DNA from: Candidatus Saccharimonadota bacterium
Lineage (GTDB): Bacteria; Patescibacteriota; Saccharimonadia; Saccharimonadales; Saccharimonadaceae
Direction: 5' to 3'
Assembly: GCA_017510425.1 (NCBI GenBank)
Contig: JAFWNJ010000014.1
Coordinates: 37,304-101,303 of the forward strand
DNA: 64,000 bases
Shown: in pieces, positions 10,017 to 18,890 of the stretch
Layout: the number at the start of each line of letters is the position of its first letter
Numbering within the stretch: the first letter of the stretch is position 1
Program-made: the position numbers and the translations under genes
Notes under the pieces: generated by a model
The model's database searches: none
Told to the model about the DNA's origin: nothing
What the model saw: the letters and a program-made list of their open reading frames with translations, nothing else

Positions 10017-10979
10017 TTAAATCTTCTGAATCGGCATCGGATGTAAAGGTTCATTACCACTTAGTAGTCCCCGACTTGCCCCTAGTTTCATCACTACGGA
10101 AGTAGAATTCGCCGAAGCAAAGACTAGAGAGTTCCGGAATGAATGTCCGGCCGTAAAATGCGCCAAAAAACCAGACCCGAAAGCATCCCCTGCCCCGGTA
10201 GCATCTTTGATTTTCTGGTCTTCGTAAATCCCAAACCGGTAGGCCTCGGTGCCATTGCCAGCTATCCCGCCCATGGCCCCGGCTGTAATTATCGCGATAT
10301 TGACGTAGTTATTCAGGTGATAGAGCAGCTCTGTCAGCGTTACGCCCGGTACAATCTTCGCCGCTTCTTCTTTGTTGACGAGCAGGATGTCCACATAGTT
10401 AAGTAATTTAGCTAGCGCCTGCGATTCTTCTAATTCTCTCACTCCAGGGTTAAACATTATTTTTGCCCCCATCTCCTTAGCGTGGCGGAAGAATTTCTCC
10501 AAAGTATCCATGTCGCCACGTAGAGATGTGACATATAACCAATCCGGCTGAATCGAATCTAAATCAGCAGGCTCTAAATTGCCGAACTGTTCACTCGCAC
10601 CACGATAGGTCAGGATGGTTCTTTCGCCACTCACGGAATCAAGCAGAACCACTGACGTACCGGTTGCTTTCCGTTCGAGGAATCTAACATAACTATTGTC
10701 CACTCCTTCTTGGTCGAGCTTCTTTAAAATCGCCATGCCGGCCGGATCACGCGAGACGTTGCCCATAAAAATCGCTTCGTGTCCATGCCGAGCGAACGAA
10801 ATCGATGAATTAATTCCCCCTCCGCCCACTTCGTAGGCTACTTTATCAATGTCAACCTTGGAACCCACCAACACCTTGCCAAAAATAGCCGTATCACCAA
10901 TGGCCGTCGGCCTCAAATCATCGTGGTCGATTAAATAGACATCCTGCAGGGCTGAGCCTAGTGATACGATTCGCGCCAT
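10017..10979 (-). CDS. PfkB-family carbohydrate kinase (ribokinase-like)
   Basis: 320 aa. It has the N-terminal GGGGINSSISFARHG substrate/GG motif and the C-terminal PfkB signature with catalytic Asp (DATGAGDAFGSGFLAHF). The middle LLVNKEEAAKIVPG is typical of ribokinase/adenosine kinase relatives. It phosphorylates a sugar or nucleoside; the substrate cannot be read. It is the last gene of the gap-rpiB-rpe-kinase operon, starting at the base where the rpe-like gene ends, which fits a role in pentose phosphate entry such as ribose phosphorylation. Confidence 0.9.
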   Translation of the reverse strand: MARIVSLGSALQDVYLIDHDDLRPTAIGDTAIFGKVLVGSKVDIDKVAYEVGGGGINSSISFARHGHEAIFMGNVSRDPAGMAILKKLDQEGVDNSYVRFLERKATGTSVVLLDSVSGERTILTYRGASEQFGNLEPADLDSIQPDWLYVTSLRGDMDTLEKFFRHAKEMGAKIMFNPGVRELEESQALAKLLNYVDILLVNKEEAAKIVPGVTLTELLYHLNNYVNIAIITAGAMGGIAGNGTEAYRFGIYEDQKIKDATGAGDAFGSGFLAHFTAGHSFRNSLVFASANSTSVVMKLGASRGLLSGNEPLHPMPIQKI

Positions 10980-11635
10980 TAAATCACCACTCCGTTCTTG
11001 TCAATTTCGGCCACCAGCTCCTGGAAAACTTGCGCTGGGTCAGTAGCCTGCGAGATTGCCGAGCCGACATTTATCACGTCCACATCGGCATGTGCAATTG
11101 CTCGGATATTGGTCATATTGGCCCCACCGTCCCAACCAATCTCGAGTTCTGGTTTCATGTTGCGAACTAGTGGAATTTTCTCCATCTGCATTAAATCTGC
11201 CGGAGAACCCTGCACCCCGAGATGTCCAGCAAATATCAGTACGTGGTCAGCTGCATCAATATATGGCTTCACATTGCCAGGAAAAGTCGACGGCAAAAGT
11301 GCCACCCCAGTTCTAATTCCAGCATCCTTCAAAATTTGGAAACTTGGCAATAAATCTTCATTAGCCTCAGCGTGAAAAATACAAAGCGAAGGGTTAAGCT
11401 TTAAAATTGTATCTAGATATTCGGAAGGATTGGCAGCCATTAGATGGAGGTCCGCCTCCCAGTTCTTCGGCCACCAGATGTTCGTAATGTCAAGTGACTG
11501 CGACGGTGCAAACGTTCCATCAGTTACATCAATCTGTACTCTACGAGTAAAAATATTAATACGCTCAACCTGCGCTCGATAATCTTGTTTATTATCAGTA
11601 AGTATTGTTGGAACAATAGATACCGTCCTAATCAT
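10979..11635 (-). CDS. rpe: Ribulose-phosphate 3-epimerase family protein
   Basis: 218 aa TIM-barrel. RVQIDVTDGTFAPSQS holds the D-x-x-D metal motif, ADLHLMAANPSEYL matches the family's LHLMV-type strand, and the C-terminal EIGWDGGANMTNI with VINVGSAI matches the phosphate-binding end. Expected reaction is ribulose-5-P to xylulose-5-P. It overlaps the rpiB gene by 8 bp and touches the kinase gene. The sequence is somewhat divergent, so epimerase specificity is inferred. Confidence 0.85.
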   Translation of the reverse strand: MIRTVSIVPTILTDNKQDYRAQVERINIFTRRVQIDVTDGTFAPSQSLDITNIWWPKNWEADLHLMAANPSEYLDTILKLNPSLCIFHAEANEDLLPSFQILKDAGIRTGVALLPSTFPGNVKPYIDAADHVLIFAGHLGVQGSPADLMQMEKIPLVRNMKPELEIGWDGGANMTNIRAIAHADVDVINVGSAISQATDPAQVFQELVAEIDKNGVVI

Positions 11636-12077
11636 AATCTTCCCTTTCGTCTAAGCGATTAATTCGTCTTACTCGACGTTCCAAACCAGTGAAATTTGTC
11701 TCTAAAAACACTTTCGTAATTTTCTGCATCGTGGCTTCGTCCATAAAATGCGCAGATAAGCAGAGCACATTGGCATCATCGTGTTCGCGGGCCAGGCTGG
11801 CCGACTCCTTACTATCGCAGTGGGCTGCACGAATGCCTTTGAAGCGATTTGCCTGCATGGTAACCCCGTGTGCTGAATCGCAGATTAAGATTCCCATCGT
11901 GCCCAAATCCTCACGCACGTCCCGAGCTACTTTAATTGCCGGATCATTGAAATCATCACCTTCGACATATTCGTACGCACCATCATCAATCACATCGTAA
12001 CCATTACTAAGCAGGTAATCTTTTAACTGATTTTTCCGCTCCAGTCCTCGGTAATCAGCTCCTAAATAGACCTTCAT
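11628..12077 (-). CDS. rpiB: Ribose-5-phosphate isomerase B (RpiB/LacAB family)
   Basis: 149 aa. N-terminal LGADYRGLERKNQLKDYL and ICDSAHGVTMQANRFKGIRAA match RpiB, with Cys in the CDSAHG catalytic loop where LacA/B-type and most RpiB enzymes keep a cysteine. It interconverts ribose-5-P and ribulose-5-P. The start overlaps the last base of gap, and the 3' end overlaps rpe by 8 bp, so the genes are translationally coupled. Confidence 0.9.
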   Translation of the reverse strand: MKVYLGADYRGLERKNQLKDYLLSNGYDVIDDGAYEYVEGDDFNDPAIKVARDVREDLGTMGILICDSAHGVTMQANRFKGIRAAHCDSKESASLAREHDDANVLCLSAHFMDEATMQKITKVFLETNFTGLERRVRRINRLDEREDYD

Positions 12078-13081
12078 TAAACACCCTTCCCGAAATCAAC
12101 TGCGAGTTCCACTAGTCGATTCGAATATCCCCATTCATTATCGTACCAAGCTACGACTTTAATCATATTACCACCCACTACGTCGAGCAATGGCAGGTCT
12201 ACGATGCATGAATGTGGATCGCCGATGAAATCTGAAGAAACCAGCTCCTCCTCCGTCACGCCGATAATACCCTCATAATACGGCTCCTTGGCCGCTTTTT
12301 TAAATACTGCAGCCAGCTCTTCTTTAGTAGTGTCACGCTTTACAATTGCTGTAATATCGGAAAGCGAAACCACTGGTGTCGGTACGCGTACCGATAGCCC
12401 ATTAAATCTATCCTTCAGACTCGGAATAGTCAGGGCGGCAGCTTTTGAAGCGCCAGTCGTAGTCGGAACAATATTCTCAGCAGCCGACCTTGCTTCGCGA
12501 AGATCCTTAGCGGGTGCATCGAGAATTCTCTGTGACCCAGTGTAGGAGTGCACGGTAGTCATCATAGCTTTATCAATTCCAAAGGTATTTTCAAGTACCT
12601 TCATAATTGGGGCAATACAGTTGGTGGTACAAGAGGCGTTTGATAAAATCTTATCATCCTTGGTTACAACCTCTTCGTTTACGCCAAGCACCACAGTCTT
12701 AGCGCCCTCACCCTTGGCTGGGGCGGAAATTACGACTTTCTTAGCACCCGCATCAAGATGCGCCTTAGCATCCTCTGGCTTGGTGAAGAAACCAGTGCTT
12801 TCGATTACGACATCTACACCAAGCTTTTTCCATGGAAGCGCTCTAGGGTCTTTCTCTGCAAAAACCGGAATCTCCCGAGTATTAATCAAGATAGATTTGT
12901 CCGTAGAAGAAACCTTCTTGTCGTAAGTTCCGTATGAGGAATCATGCTTCAAAAGATGTGCCAACGTCTTAGCATCTGTGATATCATTAATCGCTACGAC
13001 CTGTACGTCGCGCCTCTCTAACAGTATCTTCAATGCATTACGGCCAATTCTGCCAAAACCGTTAATTGCAACTTTAATCAT
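12077..13081 (-). CDS. gap: Glyceraldehyde-3-phosphate dehydrogenase, type I
   Basis: 334 aa, full length. The Rossmann start IKVAINGFGRIGRNALKIL, catalytic Cys in SNASCTTNCIAP, PTTTGASKAA and the C-terminal WYDNEWGYSNRLVEL are all present. It converts glyceraldehyde-3-P to 1,3-bisphosphoglycerate with NAD(P). Here the gene has a real leader: TATAAT about 27 nt upstream and AGGAGG before ATG. It heads the gap-rpiB-rpe-kinase operon, linking the pentose phosphate route to lower glycolysis. Confidence 0.97.
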   Translation of the reverse strand: MIKVAINGFGRIGRNALKILLERRDVQVVAINDITDAKTLAHLLKHDSSYGTYDKKVSSTDKSILINTREIPVFAEKDPRALPWKKLGVDVVIESTGFFTKPEDAKAHLDAGAKKVVISAPAKGEGAKTVVLGVNEEVVTKDDKILSNASCTTNCIAPIMKVLENTFGIDKAMMTTVHSYTGSQRILDAPAKDLREARSAAENIVPTTTGASKAAALTIPSLKDRFNGLSVRVPTPVVSLSDITAIVKRDTTKEELAAVFKKAAKEPYYEGIIGVTEEELVSSDFIGDPHSCIVDLPLLDVVGGNMIKVVAWYDNEWGYSNRLVELAVDFGKGV

Positions 13082-13215
13082 TTTACCTCCTAAATCTACT
13101 TATGGCTATTATACCACAAACTTTTTAATTCTGTAGAATTATGAAGTTCTAATTTGTCATAACCATCTTCTCTAGGTTGATATATTTAAAAAGTTGTGAT
13201 ACATCTTACGCCATT

Positions 13216-13650
13216 ATGGTTAATAAGAATACAGACGATTTAAAATCCGCCTTTGCTATCAGGCGTGATTATAAGGAATGGATGAAGATAAAAGCGGATA
13301 TACATAACGGCGGCAAATTCAGAACTTTTAGCGAAGGACAAGTTTGGTGGTGTGTATTAGGCGAAAATGTGGGTATTGAAATAAACGGCAAGGGTAGTTA
13401 TTTCTTGAGACCGATTTTTGTGTTGAAGAAAAATGGAAGACTTGGCTTTATTGGGATACCATTAACCACAAAAGCACATAGTGGGTATGGCTATCTAAGT
13501 TTTGATTTCAAAGGCAAGACTACTTATGCAGTTTTTTCGCAGATAAAAACAATTAGCGTGTTTCGGCTACTTCGCAAAATGGGAGAGGTCGACGACTTGG
13601 ATTTTGAGAAGATTCAAAAAGGTATAGGGGAGTTTTTGGGGTTTCTTTAA
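13216..13650 (+). CDS. PemK/MazF-family toxin-like protein, no antitoxin beside it
   Basis: 144 aa from ATG 13216 (an in-frame ATG 39 bp upstream also exists). The core EGQVWWCVLGENVGIE, followed by GSYFLRPIFVLKK, IGIPLTTKAHSG and FSQIKTISVFRLLRKMG, matches the PemK/MazF endoribonuclease fold including the conserved G-x-V-W/R-P-V-L-V-L-type strands. Such enzymes cut mRNA. No small antitoxin gene is adjacent: gap lies upstream on the other strand and rpsL downstream. A TTGATA box 17 bp before TACATC is a possible promoter. Confidence 0.75.
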   Translation: MVNKNTDDLKSAFAIRRDYKEWMKIKADIHNGGKFRTFSEGQVWWCVLGENVGIEINGKGSYFLRPIFVLKKNGRLGFIGIPLTTKAHSGYGYLSFDFKGKTTYAVFSQIKTISVFRLLRKMGEVDDLDFEKIQKGIGEFLGFL

Positions 13651-14008
13651 AAAATTCCTCCAGCATTGCTACTGGAGTGGGGCGGGAAAATCCCGATACA
13701 CTTTCATTATAACAAAAAACACGCAAAAATACAAGGGGTAACAGTTTATAGATGCTATATTGTGGGTATAATCCTGATTTATTAACTAATGGGAGCGAAG
13801 TAAATAGCTGTTTGTATGGATTTTTTGGGATAAGTATGATATAATCTCAACAAGAGTTTCAGCTGGTCTACAATTGCTGTGCGTAGACTGGCAGAGTGAT
13901 GACCACTAGATATGGTGTTTTGAGGCCGTTTTTAGGTGCCGAAACGCTATATGTAGCGTAGGTATAGTCACTATATATTATATGTTAATCTAAAGAAGGA
14001 AGGTTTTA
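13651..14008 (+). promoter_or_regulatory. Gap holding the rpsL-rpsG promoter and structured 5' leader
   Basis: TATAAT near 13840 would start a leader of about 155 nt before rpsL. It contains the stem GTCTAC/GTAGAC (13876-13902 region), the hairpin ACGCTATATGTAGCGT and a possible long pairing of TAGTCACTATA with upstream GTGATGACCACTA. The AAGAAGGAAGG ribosome site lies just before ATG 14009. Most other genes here seem leaderless, so a long folded leader is notable and could bind a ribosomal protein or act as an attenuator. Upstream, CTCCAGCATTGCTACTGGAG is a small hairpin after the PemK gene. Confidence 0.5.
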
Positions 14009-14422
14009 ATGCCAACTATCAATCAGTTGATTCGTAAGCCTCGCAAAAAGGCTGCGAAGAAATCTAAGTCTCCTGCCCTTGGCTCCATTGTAAACACCTT
14101 GAAGACCAGGCGAATTGAGACAGCTGCGCCTCTGAAGCGTGGTGTATGTATTAAAGTAACTACGAAGACCCCAAAGAAGCCGAACTCCGCTATGCGTAAG
14201 GTTGCCCGCGTGCGCCTTACTAATGGTCAGGAAGTTTGGGCCTACATTGGTGGCGAAGGTCATAATTTGCAGGAACACGCCGTCGTGTTAGTGCGTGGTG
14301 GCCGTGTGCCAGATCTTCCAGGTGTGCGTTACCACGTGGTACGCGGAACTTTGGATCTTCAAGGCGTGCAGGGCCGTAAGCAGGGTCGCTCCAAATATGG
14401 TGCGAAGAAGGAGGATAAGTAA
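14009..14422 (+). CDS. rpsL: 30S ribosomal protein S12
   Basis: 137 aa. Diagnostic S12 motifs: [51 protein letters not shown] and [17 protein letters not shown]. The residue that confers streptomycin resistance when changed lies in TPKKPNS (the second Lys is wild type here). It is the first gene of a short rpsL-rpsG operon; fusA and tufA do not follow. Confidence 0.98.
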   Translation: MPTINQLIRKPRKKAAKKSKSPALGSIVNTLKTRRIETAAPLKRGVCIKVTTKTPKKPNSAMRKVARVRLTNGQEVWAYIGGEGHNLQEHAVVLVRGGRVPDLPGVRYHVVRGTLDLQGVQGRKQGRSKYGAKKEDK

Positions 14423-14424
14423 TT

Positions 14425-14901
14425 ATGCCACGTAAAACTACTAAGGCCTTACAAAGAAAGGTCAATCCTGATCGCAAATATCAGTCAATTCTAGTCCAGA
14501 GATTAATTAATAAGTCAATGCTTGACGGCAAAAAGCAAGTAGCCGAACGCGCAGTTTATGCCGCTATTGAAGGCGCTGCCAAGAAATTGAAGTCTGAGAA
14601 TCCAGTCGAGGTCCTAGAAAAAGCTATCGCAAACGTTAGTCCGGATTTCGAAGTTAAGTCTCGCCGTGTTGGTGGAGCTAATTACCAGATTCCATTCCCG
14701 ATCGCAGGACATCGTCAATTGCACTTTGCTTTCTCATGGCTAGTCCAATCAGCCAGAGACCGCAAAGGAATGCCTTACGCTAAGCGACTGGAAGCCGAAA
14801 TTGTAGATGCCTACAATGAAACCGGTGCAGCCTTCAAGAAGAAGGAAGATTGTCACCGCATGGCTGAAGCCAACCGTGCATTTGCACACTTTGCTCGCTA
14901 A
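14425..14901 (+). CDS. rpsG: 30S ribosomal protein S7
   Basis: 158 aa. It starts PRKTTKALQRKVNPDRKY and contains the S7 signature with SRRVGGANYQIPFPI and the C-terminal HRMAEANRAFAHFAR. It nucleates assembly of the 30S head on 16S rRNA. It begins 2 bp after rpsL, with GGAGG-type signal inside the rpsL end (AAGGAGGATAAG). Confidence 0.98.
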   Translation: MPRKTTKALQRKVNPDRKYQSILVQRLINKSMLDGKKQVAERAVYAAIEGAAKKLKSENPVEVLEKAIANVSPDFEVKSRRVGGANYQIPFPIAGHRQLHFAFSWLVQSARDRKGMPYAKRLEAEIVDAYNETGAAFKKKEDCHRMAEANRAFAHFAR

Positions 14902-14906
14902 AGTTT

Positions 14907-14990
14907 TGGACTTTCTTTCAAGAAAGAAAGTCCAGCAAAAAAAGCAAGTTTGAAAAAGAAGACAGGCACATGTCCTGATCTTCTTTTTTT
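14907..14990 (+). terminator. Two hairpins between rpsG and tig; the second is a bidirectional terminator
   Basis: The first hairpin is TGGACTTTCTTTC paired with GAAAGAAAGTCCA (14907-14934). The second pairs GAAGAcAGG with CCTgaTCTTC (about 14956-14986) and is followed by a T-run on the plus strand and flanked by A's, so it can stop both rpsLG and the convergent tig gene. Confidence 0.75.
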
Positions 14991-15012
14991 ATCAAATATA
15001 CTCTGTCACCTG

Positions 15013-16290
15013 TTATTTATTCGCATCGGCCAAGAAATCAATCGTTGCTTCAATGATAAGGCGATTCTTGATGTCCATCTTGACGTTAGGATTCTTGAGG
15101 TTCTTGAGCGCTTCTGGAGATTTCTTATAGACATCGCGTAGCTCTGCGATCTTTGCATTGACAGCTTCATCGGACACGGTGATGTGATTCTCTACCGCTA
15201 GAACCTGAAGCACCAGAGATGCCTTGACCCTCTCGGTCGCAATCTTGCGGGCTTCCTTTTCCCAGCTCTCCTCGGTCTCATTATTGGCCTTTAGAAAATC
15301 TTCGAAACTCATTCCACGGCTCTGAGCATTCCTAGTCATGTCGTCGCGGATCATTCTTAGTTGATCATTTACTAGTATTTCAGGGGCGGATACCTTAGAT
15401 TTTTCGACCAGAGCCTTAATTAGGTCATCTTTAAACTTATTTTCAATGCGGCTTTCGTTCTGCATTGCAATATTCTTCTCAATATCGGCTTTCAGGTCCT
15501 CAATTGTCTTGAACGGGCCGCATTTTTTGGCTAGTTCGTCATTTAGTTCAGGTAATGTTACCTCGTTAATCTGCTTCAATAATACTTCAAACACCACCTT
15601 GGCACCGGCCAAATCCTTTGCCCCGTAGTCGGATGGGAAAGTTAAATTGAGGTCGAATTTATCACCCGGTTCATGCCCCACAATACCATCCTCAAACCCA
15701 GGAATGAAGGTGTTCGAGCCTAGCACGAGCTTGTAGTCCTTCGCGGAACCACCATCGAACGCTTTGCCGTCCTTCTTGCCGGTAAAATCAATTATTACCT
15801 CATCTGTGAGCTTAGCGGCGCGCTTGGTTACTTTTTTCTCGGCAAATGATTGTGCAATGTTATTAAGCACAGCATCGACATCCTTCTTATTTACCTTTAC
15901 TTCGGGCTTCTTGACCCCGAGCTTCTTGAAATCTCCGAGCTTAACCTCAGGAATAATGTCAGCGGTCGCAGTATATTCGGCCATCTCTCCCGGCACATAC
16001 TTCGTCACGCTAATGCTAGGTAACACTAGGGGTGATTTCTCTTCCTTCTGGAAGGCCTCAATAGCGGTGGAGCGTACGGCAAAATCAATCGTCTCCGCAT
16101 TCAAATCATTCTCAGGAATAAACTTCTTGGCAATCTCCATTGGGACCTTGCCCTTGCGGAAGCCTTCCACCTTCACTTCCTTAGCTAACTTCTCGAGGGC
16201 TTTCTCTTCGGCCTTCTTTAAATCATCCTTATCCAGCGTAACAGTTATCTCTACGCGTGAATCAGAAATCTTCTTAAACTTTGTCTTCAT
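15013..16290 (-). CDS. tig: Trigger factor (ribosome-bound chaperone, peptidyl-prolyl isomerase)
   Basis: 425 aa. The N-terminal ribosome-binding domain carries the signature VEGFRKGKVPMEIAKK. The FKBP-type domain follows (LTDEVIIDFTGKKDGKAFDGG, FIPGFEDGIVGHEPGDKFDL), then the alpha-helical C-terminal arms (RKIATERVKASLVLQVLA). It catches nascent chains leaving the ribosome. It has a spaced TATAAT and an AGGAG ribosome site, not a leaderless start. Confidence 0.95.
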   Translation of the reverse strand: MKTKFKKISDSRVEITVTLDKDDLKKAEEKALEKLAKEVKVEGFRKGKVPMEIAKKFIPENDLNAETIDFAVRSTAIEAFQKEEKSPLVLPSISVTKYVPGEMAEYTATADIIPEVKLGDFKKLGVKKPEVKVNKKDVDAVLNNIAQSFAEKKVTKRAAKLTDEVIIDFTGKKDGKAFDGGSAKDYKLVLGSNTFIPGFEDGIVGHEPGDKFDLNLTFPSDYGAKDLAGAKVVFEVLLKQINEVTLPELNDELAKKCGPFKTIEDLKADIEKNIAMQNESRIENKFKDDLIKALVEKSKVSAPEILVNDQLRMIRDDMTRNAQSRGMSFEDFLKANNETEESWEKEARKIATERVKASLVLQVLAVENHITVSDEAVNAKIAELRDVYKKSPEALKNLKNPNVKMDIKNRLIIEATIDFLADANK

Positions 16291-16311
16291 AAAAACTCCT
16301 ATTTCACCAAA

Positions 16312-17898
16312 TTATAACATAATTCTTGGTGAATTGGTATCTCTTAAATGTGTCAGAGTGAACTTCGAAGATGCACCCAGCTTTATATCAGACCCCAGGA
16401 TGTTGTTTTGATCAAAAATGCGCTTGATTTCTTCATACAGTGACTTCTCTGGCTCGTGCATTTCGGTATTAGTGACAATTGCTTTTAGTCTTCCCTCAGG
16501 CGTGCCACCAGTAAGCTTACCACCCTGTCTTTCTATAACATAAGCCCCTGCTCGTAGGAACGTGGCCAACTTTTTATTATAATCAGGATCTCCGAGGTTA
16601 AACTTGGGTCTTAAGTTGTAAATCGAGGTGTCATATGAACCATAAATCGCCAGGTCAAGTCCCAGCTTTTCGCGCAGAATATTTAAATCATTCATGAAGA
16701 ATTCTAAATTCTCCTTCGGTAGGTAAAAATCAGTCAGGACTGGTACACGTTCACCATTGCGAGTGTTGCCAAGATAATTTGGCAGGGCATTCTGGAATTC
16801 GTTTAGGGCTGGGAGATTATTTGGCGCCTCCAAAATAATCTTCGCATTATTTGATTTGTTATTACACAAAGACGAAAGCTTCTTCAGGCAGTAATTCTTC
16901 TTCTCGTCGAAACTCATAAACACCACAAACCCATCCTCCAGCTTCCGAATCACCCCGTCTAGATTTTTGCCAGACTCACGTGCTCCTTGCAGAATTTTCA
17001 GGTCGAAAACATTTAGCTCCCGCGGTTTTAGGCTCTTTACTTTCTTCATAAACTCGCAGGCCTGCCCCAAAGTCTTGAAGGTAGCTACGGCGCGAACCGG
17101 CTTCTTGGAGATTGGTTCGGCTCTCAAGATTACTTCTGAAATAATCCCCAGCGTTCCCTGCGCCCCAAAGAATATCGGCGCCAGATTCATCGACTCGCCT
17201 TTATAGACGTCCTTAATTCTCGGGTAGCCGGATTTTTCATGTCCATTTTTCCGAATTGCGGCAATTAGGCTTTCGTTTTTCTTAACTAACTTCGCGATTT
17301 TCTTATAAATCTCGCCCTCCAGTGATTTCTCTGCAGTTTTCTTGGCGGCGGCATATTTACGATACCGCATAGTCTGTAGTATCTCGCCGTTAGCCAGGAC
17401 TACTTCGATTCTTTCTACGTATTTCGATATGCCGCCATACTTACCGGCATACGAATCCACCGGGCAATTTGAAATTAGCCCGCCGATCGTATCATTGTCG
17501 TGTCCGCCGATTGGTATACTGAGTCCGGAGACCGACAAGGCGGTATTGAGTTCCTTTAGTGTAATACCGGCCTGCACTCGCACCAATCTTTCACGCGAAT
17601 CAATCTCGAGCATTTTATTGAGTTTTTCCGTGGATACCACGAGGCCATTACCCAGATCCGCTCCGCCTTCATCCAGGCCAGAGCCGCGCACATTGATAGA
17701 TACCGGAATATTTTTAGCTGCTATCTGGTTAAAAAACCGCACGAGCTTCCTAATATCTTCGGTCGATTCTGGAAAGGCGACGAATTTCGGCTTAATTTTC
17801 AGAGCCGAACCATCCGTAGAGTATGCTTCAAGTATCTCAGGTGTATCAAAAACATTTCCAATAATCAGCTGATTAAGATACTTTGTGATTTTACTCAT
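16312..17898 (-). CDS. FAD-linked oxidoreductase (GlcD/D-lactate dehydrogenase-like, PCMH FAD domain)
   Basis: 528 aa. Residues ~35-220 form the FAD-binding PCMH domain: IPVSINVRGSGLDEGGADLG, VRVQAGITLKELNTALSVSG, IGGHDNDTIGGLISNCPVDS and YVERIEVVLANGEI. A C-terminal FAD-oxidase substrate domain follows. Relatives oxidise 2-hydroxy acids such as D-lactate or glycolate. The usual linked Fe-S partner (GlcF) is not adjacent. TATAAT ends 10 nt before the ATG. Substrate unknown. Confidence 0.85.
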   Translation of the reverse strand: MSKITKYLNQLIIGNVFDTPEILEAYSTDGSALKIKPKFVAFPESTEDIRKLVRFFNQIAAKNIPVSINVRGSGLDEGGADLGNGLVVSTEKLNKMLEIDSRERLVRVQAGITLKELNTALSVSGLSIPIGGHDNDTIGGLISNCPVDSYAGKYGGISKYVERIEVVLANGEILQTMRYRKYAAAKKTAEKSLEGEIYKKIAKLVKKNESLIAAIRKNGHEKSGYPRIKDVYKGESMNLAPIFFGAQGTLGIISEVILRAEPISKKPVRAVATFKTLGQACEFMKKVKSLKPRELNVFDLKILQGARESGKNLDGVIRKLEDGFVVFMSFDEKKNYCLKKLSSLCNNKSNNAKIILEAPNNLPALNEFQNALPNYLGNTRNGERVPVLTDFYLPKENLEFFMNDLNILREKLGLDLAIYGSYDTSIYNLRPKFNLGDPDYNKKLATFLRAGAYVIERQGGKLTGGTPEGRLKAIVTNTEMHEPEKSLYEEIKRIFDQNNILGSDIKLGASSKFTLTHLRDTNSPRIML

Positions 17899-17955
17899 GC
17901 TGCTTATGATTATAACACAAAAAATGCCGAGCTTTTTAAAAGAAATTTTATCAAG

Positions 17956-18183
17956 TTAATGACTCGCGGATGGCTTTACGTCAGTGTTTGTATCTTTGGA
18001 GTCAGGTTTCTTAAAGATTAAATCAAGTTCAAGCATTTTACCACTAGGGCCAAATAGAGTTGGGATGAACCCTATATACGCATAGCCCTTTTTCTCAACA
18101 TATTCCTCGATAATCTCACGATGTTCTTTAATGTCAGCATTGATTAGCTTATTATTGGCATATTTAAGACGGACAAATTCCAT
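17956..18183 (-). CDS. Small conserved-looking protein of unknown function
   Basis: 75 aa, mixed alpha/beta with a short middle stretch GYAYIGFIPTLFGPSGKM and a polar tail; vaguely like DUF4177-type small proteins but not assigned. A very strong AAAGGAGGT site 2 nt before ATG and a TACAAT box upstream support expression. Confidence 0.6.
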   Translation of the reverse strand: MEFVRLKYANNKLINADIKEHREIIEEYVEKKGYAYIGFIPTLFGPSGKMLELDLIFKKPDSKDTNTDVKPSASH

Positions 18184-18211
18184 AGACCTCCTTTTGTGCT
18201 ATTGTATCACA

Positions 18212-18889
18212 TTATAAATATTTCCACCCCAGTGAGCGGTAAAACTCCATTGCATCTGGCCAGCCAAAGAATTTCGATGCTAGTAAATTATATATTTCGT
18301 CAGCCAATACTAGTATAAATAATGAAACTGCAAGCGAAAGAAATGCTCGTTTCGACATTTTGCCCGACAGCCATATGATAAATGGTACCACTACGTACAT
18401 TAAGAATAGCGCCGAAAACCCAAATACTAACACCGAGCGCAGACACACAAACCCGCCAATGTTTCCGAAATTCCAAATCTCGGTATTATAATCCCAGTAT
18501 CTCGTGCCATTTCCTATCGTATAGACTAGCCATCCACCTACGAATTCCAGTAGTCCGGTCACCACTACCGATAGTAAGAACACCGCCCACGGATACTTAC
18601 GGATTTTCCAGCAGCTTGCTATGATTAATACCGCACCAATCGCGTAAATATTGATCCACGGTAAGAAATTCCCACCCTGCATATAGAACTCTCCCGTCCC
18701 ACCATCGAAATAATAAAAGATATACTCATACACCCATCCAAAGAATCCAGCGAATACCACAAGAAGCATTAACAGCCCCGCCCACTGCCATTTTTCTAAC
18801 GTCATTTCCCCTCTCATATATTCCTGCCAAAACAATTTCACGCTCACACTTTCTGCTCTCTTGGTTCCTGCCTTTGTTTTTCTTATCAT
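18212..18889 (-). CDS. CmpB-like multipass membrane protein (putative ABC-transporter type IV, Pfam ABC_trans_CmpB)
   Basis: 225 aa with about six membrane helices. The family pattern is visible: FFGWVYEYIFYYFDGG early, then INIYAIGAVLIIASCW, VTGLLEFVGGWLVY, RYWDYNTEIWNFGNIGGFVCL and a last YNLLASKFFGWP. The name of the family comes from annotation history; transport has not been shown here. It starts 1 bp after the upstream gene's stop (18891), so the two form an operon. Confidence 0.75.
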   Translation of the reverse strand: MIRKTKAGTKRAESVSVKLFWQEYMRGEMTLEKWQWAGLLMLLVVFAGFFGWVYEYIFYYFDGGTGEFYMQGGNFLPWINIYAIGAVLIIASCWKIRKYPWAVFLLSVVVTGLLEFVGGWLVYTIGNGTRYWDYNTEIWNFGNIGGFVCLRSVLVFGFSALFLMYVVVPFIIWLSGKMSKRAFLSLAVSLFILVLADEIYNLLASKFFGWPDAMEFYRSLGWKYL

Positions 18890-18890
18890 T

